Shown here piece by piece: positions 1 through 7,943 of a stretch of 64,000 nt of DNA. The position numbers and the translations under genes are program-made. The DNA is taken from positions 3,474-67,473 of the forward strand of contig CAJTLO010000006.1 in NCBI GenBank assembly GCA_910577285.1, in the 5' to 3' direction. Numbering within the stretch: the first letter of the stretch is position 1; every line of letters starts with the position of its first letter. The DNA comes from an uncultured Rikenellaceae bacterium (GTDB taxonomy: Bacteria; Bacteroidota; Bacteroidia; Bacteroidales; Rikenellaceae). The notes beneath the pieces were generated by a model, which did no database searches, was not told the origin of the DNA, and saw nothing but the letters and a program-made list of their open reading frames with translations.

Positions 1-194
1 AGGACGATCGCTGCAGAGAACCCGAACGTTTCCGCATACAACTTCTTGTTTTTTATCAGTAAAAAGAACAAAAAACAGTAAATCAGCAATATATATCCAT
101 TGTAGTTGGATATTCCTCCATGCTGGGTAATCCCCATAGAGGCTATGAGAGTCGAAACATACAGGCCAAGAACCAGTAAAAACTTACCTACCAT
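1..194 (-). CDS. Membrane protein, 5' part only (possible O-antigen/polysaccharide polymerase)
   Basis: Partial gene running off the left window edge; only the first 64 codons are visible. The reverse-strand ATG at 194 overlaps the end of the upstream asparagine-synthase-like gene (stop at 188) by 7 bases, so the two are probably translationally coupled. The visible protein has two hydrophobic stretches separated by a short loop containing QHGG, then a basic turn (KNKK), as at the start of a polytopic inner-membrane protein. Position at the distal end of an operon with a flippase and sugar-activating enzymes makes a Wzy-type polymerase or ligase the best guess, but no family motif is visible in this fragment. 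Confidence 0.6.
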   Translation of the reverse strand, partial: MVGKFLLVLGLYVSTLIASMGITQHGGISNYNGYILLIYCFLFFLLIKNKKLYAETFGFSAAIV

Positions 195-1939
195 GATACC
201 TTCTCAAATTGCTTCAACCCGACAAGCATTTCGAACTCTTTGTAATAAACTATGTCTGCAATCATTTTCACTTTCAGATACTCGACGCCCGCATACGTTC
301 TCAACAGTCCGCTCGCACGCAAAGCCTCGGGGTCGATCATGCTGTTGAAAACGGGGTTTTCCCGGGAAAACGAAGCGGCGCACAAATCATGATACTCCTG
401 GGTGTTCAGCAAATGCAATATTTGCAGTCCTCTGCCCCGCAGCAACAACTCCACCCGATTGAACGCTTTCTTGAGGGGATTTTGCTTCTGGAATATGAGA
501 TTTAAATTCTGATCCGGAATATTCTTGAACTCGGGATTGATATACACCAGGAACTTCTTGAGGAAGAACTTATCCTTCAGGAATTGCTGGGGGAGTGTCC
601 GGAGTTGTTCATAGAAGAACGGATAATAAATCGTGTAGCAACGCTTCGTCTGATTCATGGAATCGTAAGCCGAAGAGAACTGGTATTTGGTCGTGATGTT
701 GTCGTGGATGTTGATCCACTTCTCGACGTTATCGGTACCGTTGAATCCATCGATCGTCTCGAAAAGCTCTTCCCGGGCGATTTTCAGATCTTTCGGGTCC
801 ATCACCCGATCGATCGTGCACTCGGACAGACTACAAAAACCGGACTCGGCATAAGGATCGAACGACAAATGCAGGTGATGCGCCGACTTACGATACACGT
901 CGGCAAATCCTTTGAAGGCATCCTTTCGATTGCCCAAAAAGAAATCCGCATGCTGTTTGAGTTTACCGTAATTCCCTGAGAGCACCGCCGCCGCCAGATA
1001 GGCATATCCGCCCGGATCGCCGACAAACATGTAATCGTATTCCGGGAGATCGAACGCCGGATTGATGAATGCCTGCGAAAAGAAGAAGGGATGGTTCCTT
1101 ATATCCAGCAACATGCTGTCCGCAAGCCAGGAACGTCGGTAAGGGATGAAATCGACGGTCGAACCGTAGTGCTCCGCTATGCGTTTCGACATCTTCGCGG
1201 TAACCGATTCCAATAGCTTGTTCGGCCTTTTCTCCCCGACGACGAAGGGTTTGGTTTTGATACCGACCTTGTTCGTGTAATGCGCGATCAGCCGGGAATC
1301 GAGCCCTCCGCTGCAACCGTATCCGGCGACCATATCCGGATTCTGCGCCGCTACGGTGGAGAAAAACCGGGTAAAATCGTCGTCCGCGATAGCGAGTTGC
1401 TCCTCCAAAGAGATCCGGTCGTCCGGTAGGTATTTGAAGTCGTAGTCTTGTCGGGAGCTGAGACGCCCCGTTTTACTCTCGTAACGAAGATACGCCCCGA
1501 CTCCGATGCGGGTAATATGTTTCAGCAACGTTCTGCAGGGAACCGGGTCCGTTGCATAGACGAGCTGGGCACGCAACGACGATTCGTCCAGCGTTATATC
1601 ATCACGGAATTCATCGGCCAGCAGCCAGGGGTTGTTCGATACGGCGACCTTGCCTTGCGACTGAAAGACGTACAGGGGCACATAGGACCGTTTGTCCGTT
1701 TTAACTTCGAACGTATCGTTTTCAGGATCGACGAGAACCACATTGTACGCTCCCAGCGGAGTACAATTTTCAAGCCCCCGGGCGATCATCTCGGTAACCG
1801 AAGAGACGGTCCGATCGACTATATATCCTTCGAGAATGTATTCGTATCGTCCGGTACGATGGAAATCGCCATACGCGAACAAAGATTCGGTTACTTTCCT
1901 GCCTCGTTTTATAAAACAATTGGATACGATAAATTCCAT
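188..1939 (-). CDS. Asparagine-synthase-like amidotransferase of polysaccharide locus
   Basis: 583 aa. The N-terminal part (about 1-190) resembles the Ntn glutaminase half of AsnB, but residue 2 is Glu rather than the catalytic Cys (it starts MEFIVSNCF), so glutamine hydrolysis by the usual route is unlikely. The C-terminal half has the ATP-pyrophosphatase P-loop GCSGGLDSR near residue 208, expected of an adenylate-forming synthetase. Asparagine-synthase homologues in O-antigen and capsule clusters are thought to amidate uronic-acid sugars or to modify the glycan. Here it lies 3 bases downstream of the flippase stop and overlaps the next membrane gene, inside one operon. A role in glycan modification rather than asparagine synthesis is inferred from this context. 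Confidence 0.8.
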   Translation of the reverse strand: MEFIVSNCFIKRGRKVTESLFAYGDFHRTGRYEYILEGYIVDRTVSSVTEMIARGLENCTPLGAYNVVLVDPENDTFEVKTDKRSYVPLYVFQSQGKVAVSNNPWLLADEFRDDITLDESSLRAQLVYATDPVPCRTLLKHITRIGVGAYLRYESKTGRLSSRQDYDFKYLPDDRISLEEQLAIADDDFTRFFSTVAAQNPDMVAGYGCSGGLDSRLIAHYTNKVGIKTKPFVVGEKRPNKLLESVTAKMSKRIAEHYGSTVDFIPYRRSWLADSMLLDIRNHPFFFSQAFINPAFDLPEYDYMFVGDPGGYAYLAAAVLSGNYGKLKQHADFFLGNRKDAFKGFADVYRKSAHHLHLSFDPYAESGFCSLSECTIDRVMDPKDLKIAREELFETIDGFNGTDNVEKWINIHDNITTKYQFSSAYDSMNQTKRCYTIYYPFFYEQLRTLPQQFLKDKFFLKKFLVYINPEFKNIPDQNLNLIFQKQNPLKKAFNRVELLLRGRGLQILHLLNTQEYHDLCAASFSRENPVFNSMIDPEALRASGLLRTYAGVEYLKVKMIADIVYYKEFEMLVGLKQFEKVSW

Positions 1940-1942
1940 GGT

Positions 1943-3400
1943 TTAAAAATTAAGTGCATTCTTATTCGTCATGATATCCAAACCGCTCGATATGGCCTTC
2001 TTGATATTTTTGAAATTCAAAATATAATACAATCCGATAGACCCCAGCAGAAAATAGGGATTGGGCCAAACAAAAGCGAAAAGGACCAGCAACAGCATGT
2101 TCAGCCAGCTTCCGTTGCCGAAGATTTCATATACGTACGATCTGAAGGAAATTTTATGGTACAACGTCCGCACACCCTCGATCACGACACAGGAGGAATA
2201 GACGAAGGAGGCTACCGTTACGGCCAACGCAATATATTCGACGCCCAGTTTAAAGCGGAGAAAAACAGAGCTCAGCGCCCACACCACCCCCACGGAACAG
2301 AATCCGTAAGCAGCCAGACGGATCTCCTTCTTTCGGGCTATCAGAAATGCGGAATATCCCGTGGTGGCATTATTGAGGCATTTTCCCAGAATCAGGACGC
2401 TGTAGATCTGTACCATTCTTATCGAGTACTCGGGATACCAAAAGGATATGACGTATACGCACAGTATCGACACGAGACAGATCATGTCGATGCCTACCAC
2501 ATAGATCGACTTGATCCTTCGTATGTTCGCCTCTATCTGCTGATCGGTCCCCTCCATCTGATTCAATATCTTGGGGTAGAAGATAAAAAGGAAGGCACCG
2601 CCCGCCATAATGACCCCGTTTACCAACGAATTGGCAAACGAAAAACAGCCGAATTCCGTAACCTCGAAGTTGGCGCTGACCAGACTCGAGGCGAACAGAA
2701 TCATCAGATAAAAACTCAGGTTATACAATAGCAAAGAGATCCCTCGCGTAATCAATACTTTCGAAATGGCTCTGTCGATCGTGAATTTCGGCCGTTGCGG
2801 CAGGCCGATCCGGAACAGGAGCAACGCGATGGAATTGGTAATCAACAGTGCCCATACGATCATGTTGACGGTGATGTCGGTTTTGAATACCAGACACAAC
2901 ACGAGAATCGTAATATTCGGAAGAATCTGCTGGATGTTGAGCTTGAGCAGTTTTCCGAACAATTTGTAATAAGTGATATAGATTCTTCCCAGATTGATTA
3001 CCAGACAGGTAACGATCAAAAGATACCCGTAATCCCTGAAATGATAATTGGCGAACAGATCGGAGTCGAGAACCGTTACCGCACACCACAGGAGCGAGAC
3101 CGCCAGGCAGATCAGCAGATTTAAACTCCATGCCGTATCCCATATCTTATTCGCCCGGAGCGTATTCTTGTATTTGCTGTATTCGGTATTCAGCGACTCG
3201 TTGATTCCCAGATTCGCATACGCCATGTAGGATACGATCAGCAGCACGAAACTATAGATTCCATACTCGTAACCGCCCAGGTATTTTGCCAGCAACAAGG
3301 CATTGACAAATGCAAGAAAGTAGGTGACATACCTCAGAATCACATAGATTACCGAAGGCGATGAAACTACGGAGGCAGCCTTGTCTATTATCCGCGACAT
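1943..3400 (-). CDS. Wzx-like polysaccharide flippase (MATE/MVF-type oligosaccharide transporter)
   Basis: 485 aa with about 12-14 hydrophobic segments spread over the whole length, short charged loops and a basic N-terminus (MSRIIDKAAS), matching the size and layout of Wzx/RfbX flippases that move undecaprenyl-linked repeat units to the periplasmic face. It starts 2 bases after the stop of the KdsC-like gene and is followed 3 bases later by the amidotransferase-like gene, so all three are one transcript. The coding sequence is visibly more AT-rich than the housekeeping genes later in the window, as is usual for laterally exchanged glycan loci. Confidence 0.85.
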   Translation of the reverse strand: MSRIIDKAASVVSSPSVIYVILRYVTYFLAFVNALLLAKYLGGYEYGIYSFVLLIVSYMAYANLGINESLNTEYSKYKNTLRANKIWDTAWSLNLLICLAVSLLWCAVTVLDSDLFANYHFRDYGYLLIVTCLVINLGRIYITYYKLFGKLLKLNIQQILPNITILVLCLVFKTDITVNMIVWALLITNSIALLLFRIGLPQRPKFTIDRAISKVLITRGISLLLYNLSFYLMILFASSLVSANFEVTEFGCFSFANSLVNGVIMAGGAFLFIFYPKILNQMEGTDQQIEANIRRIKSIYVVGIDMICLVSILCVYVISFWYPEYSIRMVQIYSVLILGKCLNNATTGYSAFLIARKKEIRLAAYGFCSVGVVWALSSVFLRFKLGVEYIALAVTVASFVYSSCVVIEGVRTLYHKISFRSYVYEIFGNGSWLNMLLLVLFAFVWPNPYFLLGSIGLYYILNFKNIKKAISSGLDIMTNKNALNF

Positions 3401-3402
3401 AA

Positions 3403-3888
3403 TTATTTGGACCCAATAAATTCCTCTTCACCGTCGAAAAACGACTCAACAAATTCACGGAACACTCCTTCGCCGCCCTTCTTGCTCAAATCCGTATTGC
3501 TCAGCTTCCGAATGTATTGCGGGGCACTGGCAGGCACTCCGGCGAAGCCCGCCGCTTTCAAAAGCTCGATATCGTTCAGATCATCTCCGATATAGGCCAC
3601 TTCGCTCAGTGCGATGCCCAGTTGCTCGCAAAGTCGGCTGGCGACCTCGAGTTTGTTTTTAACCCCCTGAAACAGGTAGTCCACCCGAAGCTTCTCGGCT
3701 CTTCGACGCACGATTTCGGTCTCTTCTCCCGTGATGATGCCGACCGGTACCCCGTGCCGACGGGCCAGGAGAACACCGGCACTGTCGTAGGTGTGAAATT
3801 TCTTCCATTCATTTCCCGTTTGATCGTAATACATCCCGCCGTCGGTCCATACTCCGTCAATGTCCGTTAAAATCAGTTTGGGTTTCAT
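3403..3888 (-). CDS. HAD-family KdsC-like sugar phosphatase
   Basis: 161 aa, the usual length of KdsC-type C0 HAD phosphatases. HAD motif I is LTDIDGVWTDGG (residues 7-18, nucleophile Asp9). IITGEE near 51 and the Lys of GVKNKLE near 78 fit motifs II and III, and YIGDDLNDIELL near 99 is motif IV. The family removes phosphate from KDO-8-P or, as the partner or C-terminal half of CMP-sialate synthetases, from acylneuraminate-9-phosphate. Because NeuB-like and cytidylyltransferase genes lie just upstream, a nonulosonate-9-phosphate substrate is more likely here than KDO-8-P. The ATG at 3888 lies 32 bases inside the end of the acetyltransferase reading frame. Confidence 0.85.
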   Translation of the reverse strand: MKPKLILTDIDGVWTDGGMYYDQTGNEWKKFHTYDSAGVLLARRHGVPVGIITGEETEIVRRRAEKLRVDYLFQGVKNKLEVASRLCEQLGIALSEVAYIGDDLNDIELLKAAGFAGVPASAPQYIRKLSNTDLSKKGGEGVFREFVESFFDGEEEFIGSK

Positions 3889-4484
3889 ACCTCTTCTTTA
3901 TTATTTTCGCAGGAGTTCCTCCGATCACGGACCCCGCCGGATAACTTTGGGTTACCACGGAGTTGGCCCCGATGATGCAGTCGTCGCCGATCGTAATATC
4001 TCCCAATATCATGGCTCCCGCATATATCGTTACGTTATTGCCTATTGTCGGACGGCCTCCGTTGCGATCGCCGATCGTACAGTTCTGGTGAATCGTACAG
4101 TTATCCCCGATTCGGCAACGGGCACCGATAACGGTGCCGATTCCGTGGTTGATCTTGAAAGCCTCTCCGATCGTAGCACTATAATAAATTTCAATCTGGC
4201 CTATCTCGCGTCCCAGCAAGGAAAATGCGTCGGCCTCCCTGGTAGACCCGTATAATAGGTTGATATTATGTGATATACGGTAGCATAAAATTCCTATAAG
4301 GGGGGGGGGTAGCACGGAAGTCCCGTTCAAAGGGAACGGCATCCGGAAACCAGCGCAGGTAATCGGCGCGAAACTCGCGCACGGATTTCTCGAGAATCTC
4401 CCGGGAACATTCGAAAGAAAACGAATGAAGCCACGTCCGACTCTTCATTTCCATCAATGCATCGTAAATCGCGACCGTGTTCAT
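3857..4484 (-). CDS. Serine-acetyltransferase-like sugar O-acetyltransferase, reading frame broken at a G10 (C10) tract
   Basis: The first 59 codons from the ATG at 4484 (MNTVAIYDALMEM...) run in one frame and stop at 4266. The rest (from about 4310 down to 3857) is in another frame and holds a left-handed beta-helix of hexapeptide repeats (IGARCRIGDNCTIHQNC, TIGDDCIIGANSVV, GGTPAKIIKK) typical of CysE/NodL-type acetyltransferases. The switch falls exactly on ten Cs of the coding strand (4300-4309). Nine or twelve Cs would give one 208-aa protein; ten truncates it. This is either a phase-variable OFF state or a homopolymer sequencing error. The likely role is O-acetylation of the surface glycan or the nonulosonate. 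It starts 8 bases after the neuB stop and overlaps the phosphatase start by 32 bases. Confidence 0.8.
4300..4309 (-). repeat. Homopolymer tract G10 (C10 on coding strand)
   Basis: Ten consecutive G on the plus strand, the longest homopolymer noticed in the window, lying inside the acetyltransferase gene exactly where its reading frame breaks. Tracts of this length slip during replication and act as contingency switches in surface-glycan genes of many bacteria. Confidence 0.9.
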
Positions 4485-4492
4485 CGTCCTCC

Positions 4493-5533
4493 CTACATCA
4501 AGTGTTTCGAATAAATTATTTCATTGGCAGGAATATCCTGGGTCAGCGTTTTACCTACCACCTTGTCCAGATCGCGCCATTTATAGCCGTCGCCGGGACT
4601 TAGCATATGCAGATCCTCCTTCGCGAGGACCTCTCCCGCTTTCATATCCCGTTTCGAGGCGATCGAACGCTCGAGCTTCTCACGGGACACGGCCACGCTC
4701 TTGTCGATGTAAAGGTCCTTCGTTCCCAACCAATGTTCGGCCACCCTTATGTCGCGGATCATTCGGTTCACACCGTCGGGCCCGAGCGACCCGGCCTGGT
4801 CCGTACCTTTCATCCGGCGATCGATCGTCACGTGTTTCTCGATGATCTCGGCCCCCATCCCGATGGCCACGACCGGAGCGGAGATTCCGATGGTATGATC
4901 GGAAAAACCGATCTTGTACTGTCCGTAGTGCTCCTTAAGATAGAGGATCGTATTGAGGTTGAGGTTGTCGGGCTGGGTCGGATACTGAGACACGCAATGG
5001 AGTATGGAAATATCGGAGTGATACTTGGTGATTACTTCGAGCGCATCGTCGAGCTCCTCCTTGCCGGCCATACCGGTGGATAGGATAATCGGTATTTTGG
5101 TCTCCGCAAGAGCTTCCAGCAAGGGCAGATTGGTAAGGTCGCGGCTCGCTACCTTGAGGCGGTCCGGAGTGAACAGCCGGAGCAAAGAGAGGCACCCCGT
5201 GGCGCACAGGGTCTCTATGAAATCGAGCCCCAACGATTTTGCGTACTTATACACCTCGAAGTGCTCCTCGTCCGAGAGTTCGAGCGCGGCTCTGTGCTCT
5301 CCGTAGGTACGACCGAACGAATTGGCGTTGTCGTATATGCGATTCATCTGAGAAACCGTGAGCTCTTCCCGCAAATCACGTTTGGTCAGCTTCACCGCGT
5401 TCATCGGTTTCAACTCGATTCCGAAGACATCCTCCCTGACAGGTCTCGAAACCAACTCCACGATCAGTTTGGCTATGTCCACCGACCCGTTGTGGTTCTG
5501 ACCGATCTCGCCGATAATATAGGTTTCTTTCAT
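4493..5533 (-). CDS. neuB: N-acetylneuraminate synthase family protein (NeuB/SpsE-like nonulosonate synthase)
   Basis: 346 aa. The NeuB TIM barrel opens with YIIGEIGQNHNGS (5-17) and continues with FIETLCATG, KVASRDLTNLPLL and IILSTGMA, the metal/PEP-binding landmarks of the family; IGFSDHTIG and EKHVTIDR complete the active site. From about residue 285 a SAF (antifreeze-like) domain follows (SIASKRDMKAGEVL...). The enzyme condenses PEP with a hexosamine (ManNAc, its 6-phosphate, or a diamino sugar) to make a nine-carbon sugar acid. The exact sugar cannot be told from sequence. It sits 3 bases after the SpsF-like cytidylyltransferase, the classic SpsE-SpsF pairing. Confidence 0.92.
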   Translation of the reverse strand: MKETYIIGEIGQNHNGSVDIAKLIVELVSRPVREDVFGIELKPMNAVKLTKRDLREELTVSQMNRIYDNANSFGRTYGEHRAALELSDEEHFEVYKYAKSLGLDFIETLCATGCLSLLRLFTPDRLKVASRDLTNLPLLEALAETKIPIILSTGMAGKEELDDALEVITKYHSDISILHCVSQYPTQPDNLNLNTILYLKEHYGQYKIGFSDHTIGISAPVVAIGMGAEIIEKHVTIDRRMKGTDQAGSLGPDGVNRMIRDIRVAEHWLGTKDLYIDKSVAVSREKLERSIASKRDMKAGEVLAKEDLHMLSPGDGYKWRDLDKVVGKTLTQDIPANEIIYSKHLM

Positions 5534-5536
5534 ATC

Positions 5537-6313
5537 CTACTTCGTATTTTTCATTATGTTGTTTCTCATTTTTTCATACAGATCGGGACGCTCGCTGTCC
5601 AAAAACGCGATTATGTTCCGGGGAGTAAGCGCCTGCCCGCGCTCCGAGAGCGCCTTGTAAATGATTTGCTGCGTCAGGAAATCATCCATGGTATCCATCG
5701 TGAGCCGAAGGTCGGGATGGGCTTCGATACCCGGAACAGCCTCCTCGATCGGCGACAGCGCGATGCGGAACAGCTCCCTCGAGTTGTAAATATAGTTGGT
5801 CACATGTTCGTGATAGAGGGACTCGTCCGTCATCCGGGCAGCTTTCTCCAGTGCGGACAACTTCACTCCCTCCGCCCAAAAACCGTAATGCGTCAATATG
5901 GAAGGTTTGCCTTCGGAGGTTCTGAACGAAACATAATCCAGCTCGGACGTCTCCAACATACGCGCTAAAACACCCAACGCCTCGACATCGAGAAAAACAT
6001 TGTCGGCGCACACTCGTATGATCTCGGTGGCATGGAAGAATTTCGCGGCGTCGATAAACCTTTGCAGCACATCGGACTCGCTTCCTCGATAGGTCTTTAC
6101 CCCGAGGGAGTCGCAAAGCGCGACAATCGCATCGTCTTTGGGATTCGAGGTCGTTGCAACGACTACGTCCGCAACCCGCAGATTGGCTTTCGCTTCGACA
6201 AGACGCCGGAGCAGAATCCGCAAAACGGATTCGCCGTCATGAAACGGCATGAGCATTTTGTTCGGCAATCGGGTCGATCCGGTCCTCGCTTGTACAATTA
6301 CTAACGGTAGCAT
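5537..6313 (-). CDS. SpsF/NeuA-family cytidylyltransferase
   Basis: 258 aa from the ATG at 6313. An upstream in-frame ATG at 6376 would add 21 residues ahead of the usual N-terminal beta strand, so the internal start is preferred. The nucleotide-binding signature LVIVQARTGSTRLPNKML is at the very N-terminus, and ELDYVSFRTSEGKPSI and the HPDLRLTMDT stretch match SpsF-type glycosyl CMP-transferases. It is expected to activate the NeuB product with CTP for transfer. First gene of the minus-strand glycan operon, divergent from wecA. Confidence 0.82.
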   Translation of the reverse strand: MLPLVIVQARTGSTRLPNKMLMPFHDGESVLRILLRRLVEAKANLRVADVVVATTSNPKDDAIVALCDSLGVKTYRGSESDVLQRFIDAAKFFHATEIIRVCADNVFLDVEALGVLARMLETSELDYVSFRTSEGKPSILTHYGFWAEGVKLSALEKAARMTDESLYHEHVTNYIYNSRELFRIALSPIEEAVPGIEAHPDLRLTMDTMDDFLTQQIIYKALSERGQALTPRNIIAFLDSERPDLYEKMRNNIMKNTK

Positions 6314-6682
6314 ACTAATCAGTCTGAACGAAAAACAGGCGTTTCTTCCGGGAAAAACACCTAAACACATCGGCAAAACTATCTGTTTTGCTTGTACTAT
6401 GCAAATTTTAAAGCTTCAATAAACCAAATAGCGCCGACATCCGAATCCGGAGACGGATAAGGTTGATTACCAGCAAAATAAAAATCGGGGAGGGGCTGTC
6501 TCGCAAAAAATCCCCCAAAGTCATTTTTTATTAAACGCATATAATGTAATTTTGCGCAATTACGAACATAGTAGTTTCCTGAAATCCGAATCTATCTATG
6601 TTCCAGTCGGGTAAACCGAGAAGATTGCAATTTAACCGGAGACAACCATAAATTCGAAATAACCCTTAAAAATTAAAATACT
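6314..6682. other. Divergent intergenic promoter region of the glycan locus
   Basis: 369 bp, AT-rich, between two divergent glycan operons. It holds the plus-strand promoter at 6524-6554. On the minus strand an AAAATTTG-like element near 6400 could serve the other operon but is weak. No open reading frame is credible. Confidence 0.6.
6524..6554 (+). promoter_or_regulatory. Promoter of wecA-wza-wzz-galE transcript
   Basis: A Bacteroidetes-type -7 box TAATTTTG (6547-6554) lies exactly 19 bases after a TTTT element (6524-6527), leaving a leader of about 125 nt before the wecA start. Confidence 0.55.
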
Positions 6683-7858
6683 GTGGATAAAATCGATTAC
6701 CTGGTTCTGTTCGTTGCGGCTATGTTGAGTACCTGGTGGATTTTTCGGGACATCCACCGGATCGCCATTCTGAAAAATATTACCGACAATCCGGATGCAC
6801 GCAAGTTGCAGAAGGTTCCTGTGCCTTGCCTGGGAGGGGTAGCCGTGTTCTTCGGCATCATCATGGCGTTGCTGATTGCGGGTATCGAGTTCGAAGCCTC
6901 GAAAATGTTCACGATCGTATGCGCCTTTACCCTCATGCTCTGCATCGGAACGATGGACGACATCCTCTCCTTGTCGCCTCTTTTCCGATTTTGCATGGAG
7001 GTGCTTATCATCATGCTGCTCATCTACGGCGGTTCGGGATACATCGACAATTTCCACGGTCTGTGGGGTGTCTACTCCATTCCCGACTGGATCGCGATCC
7101 CGCTGACGATCTTCGCCTGCGTGGGCATCATCAACGCCATCAACCTCATCGACGGCGTGAACGGCCTCTGTTCGGGCTATTGCATCATGGCATGTATCGC
7201 TTTCGGTACGGTGGCGATCTGGTCGGGCGACCAGAAAAGCGCCTCGTTCGCCGCGATATTTACCGGCGCCCTGATTCCCTTCTTCCTGCACAACGTCTTC
7301 GGCAACAAGTCCAAAATGTTTCTGGGCGACGGCGGTACGCTGATGATGGGCACGATCATGGCCTATTTCGTCATCAGCATGCTCAAAAGCGATTCGGCGC
7401 TCACTTTCGTTGCCGACGACAACTTCGGCTTCATCCCCTTCACACTGGCGGTACTGGCCATTCCGATCTTCGACATGCTGCGGGTCATGACCAGCCGGAT
7501 CCTGCGCGGCACCTCGCCCTTCAGTCCGGACAAGACCCACCTCCATCACATGCTCTTCCAGTGCCGGTTCTCCCATGTAGGTACGACCATGACGGAAATT
7601 CTCGGGAATATCTTTATCGTTGCCGTCTGGTTCGCATGCTGGCGCCTCGGGGCCTCCGTAGAGTTGCAGCTCTACGTGGTGATCCTGCTCGGACTTCTGG
7701 GCACCTTCGGGTTCTACCGGTATGGAGCCGCTATGGAAAAACGTCGGGGAGCGGGGTGGCGCGTATTGTCCCGAATCGGCGAGCGCACCCACGTCGAACA
7801 TACCAAATGGTTCGAATGGGTAACCCGCATTGTGGATAAAAGATACGAAGCGGAGTGA
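6683..7858 (+). CDS. wecA: Undecaprenyl-phosphate sugar-1-phosphate transferase (WecA/MraY family)
   Basis: 391 aa polytopic membrane protein starting with GTG at 6683; the next in-frame ATG (6721) would delete half of the first membrane span. Family motifs are in order: DNPDARKLQKVPVPCLGG near 34, TMDDILSLSP near 90 (DD Mg site), NLIDGVNGLCSG near 154, LGDGGT near 214, and HLHHML near 285. It transfers GlcNAc-1-P or a similar hexose phosphate from a UDP-sugar to undecaprenyl phosphate, starting repeat-unit assembly at the cytoplasmic face. First gene of the plus-strand export operon. Confidence 0.9.
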   Translation: MDKIDYLVLFVAAMLSTWWIFRDIHRIAILKNITDNPDARKLQKVPVPCLGGVAVFFGIIMALLIAGIEFEASKMFTIVCAFTLMLCIGTMDDILSLSPLFRFCMEVLIIMLLIYGGSGYIDNFHGLWGVYSIPDWIAIPLTIFACVGIINAINLIDGVNGLCSGYCIMACIAFGTVAIWSGDQKSASFAAIFTGALIPFFLHNVFGNKSKMFLGDGGTLMMGTIMAYFVISMLKSDSALTFVADDNFGFIPFTLAVLAIPIFDMLRVMTSRILRGTSPFSPDKTHLHHMLFQCRFSHVGTTMTEILGNIFIVAVWFACWRLGASVELQLYVVILLGLLGTFGFYRYGAAMEKRRGAGWRVLSRIGERTHVEHTKWFEWVTRIVDKRYEAE

Positions 7859-7943
7859 TATCTTTTCCGCATCGGTCGGACCTGCCGGCAGCGTAGTGAA
7901 GCCGACCGCGATTTTGATTTGTGACGAAACAAAGACAACGACA

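Noticed and set aside
5537..6376. Longer start for the SpsF-like gene at 6376
   Set aside because: The family begins right at MLPLVIVQARTGS (6313); the 21 extra residues are unlike any family N-terminus.
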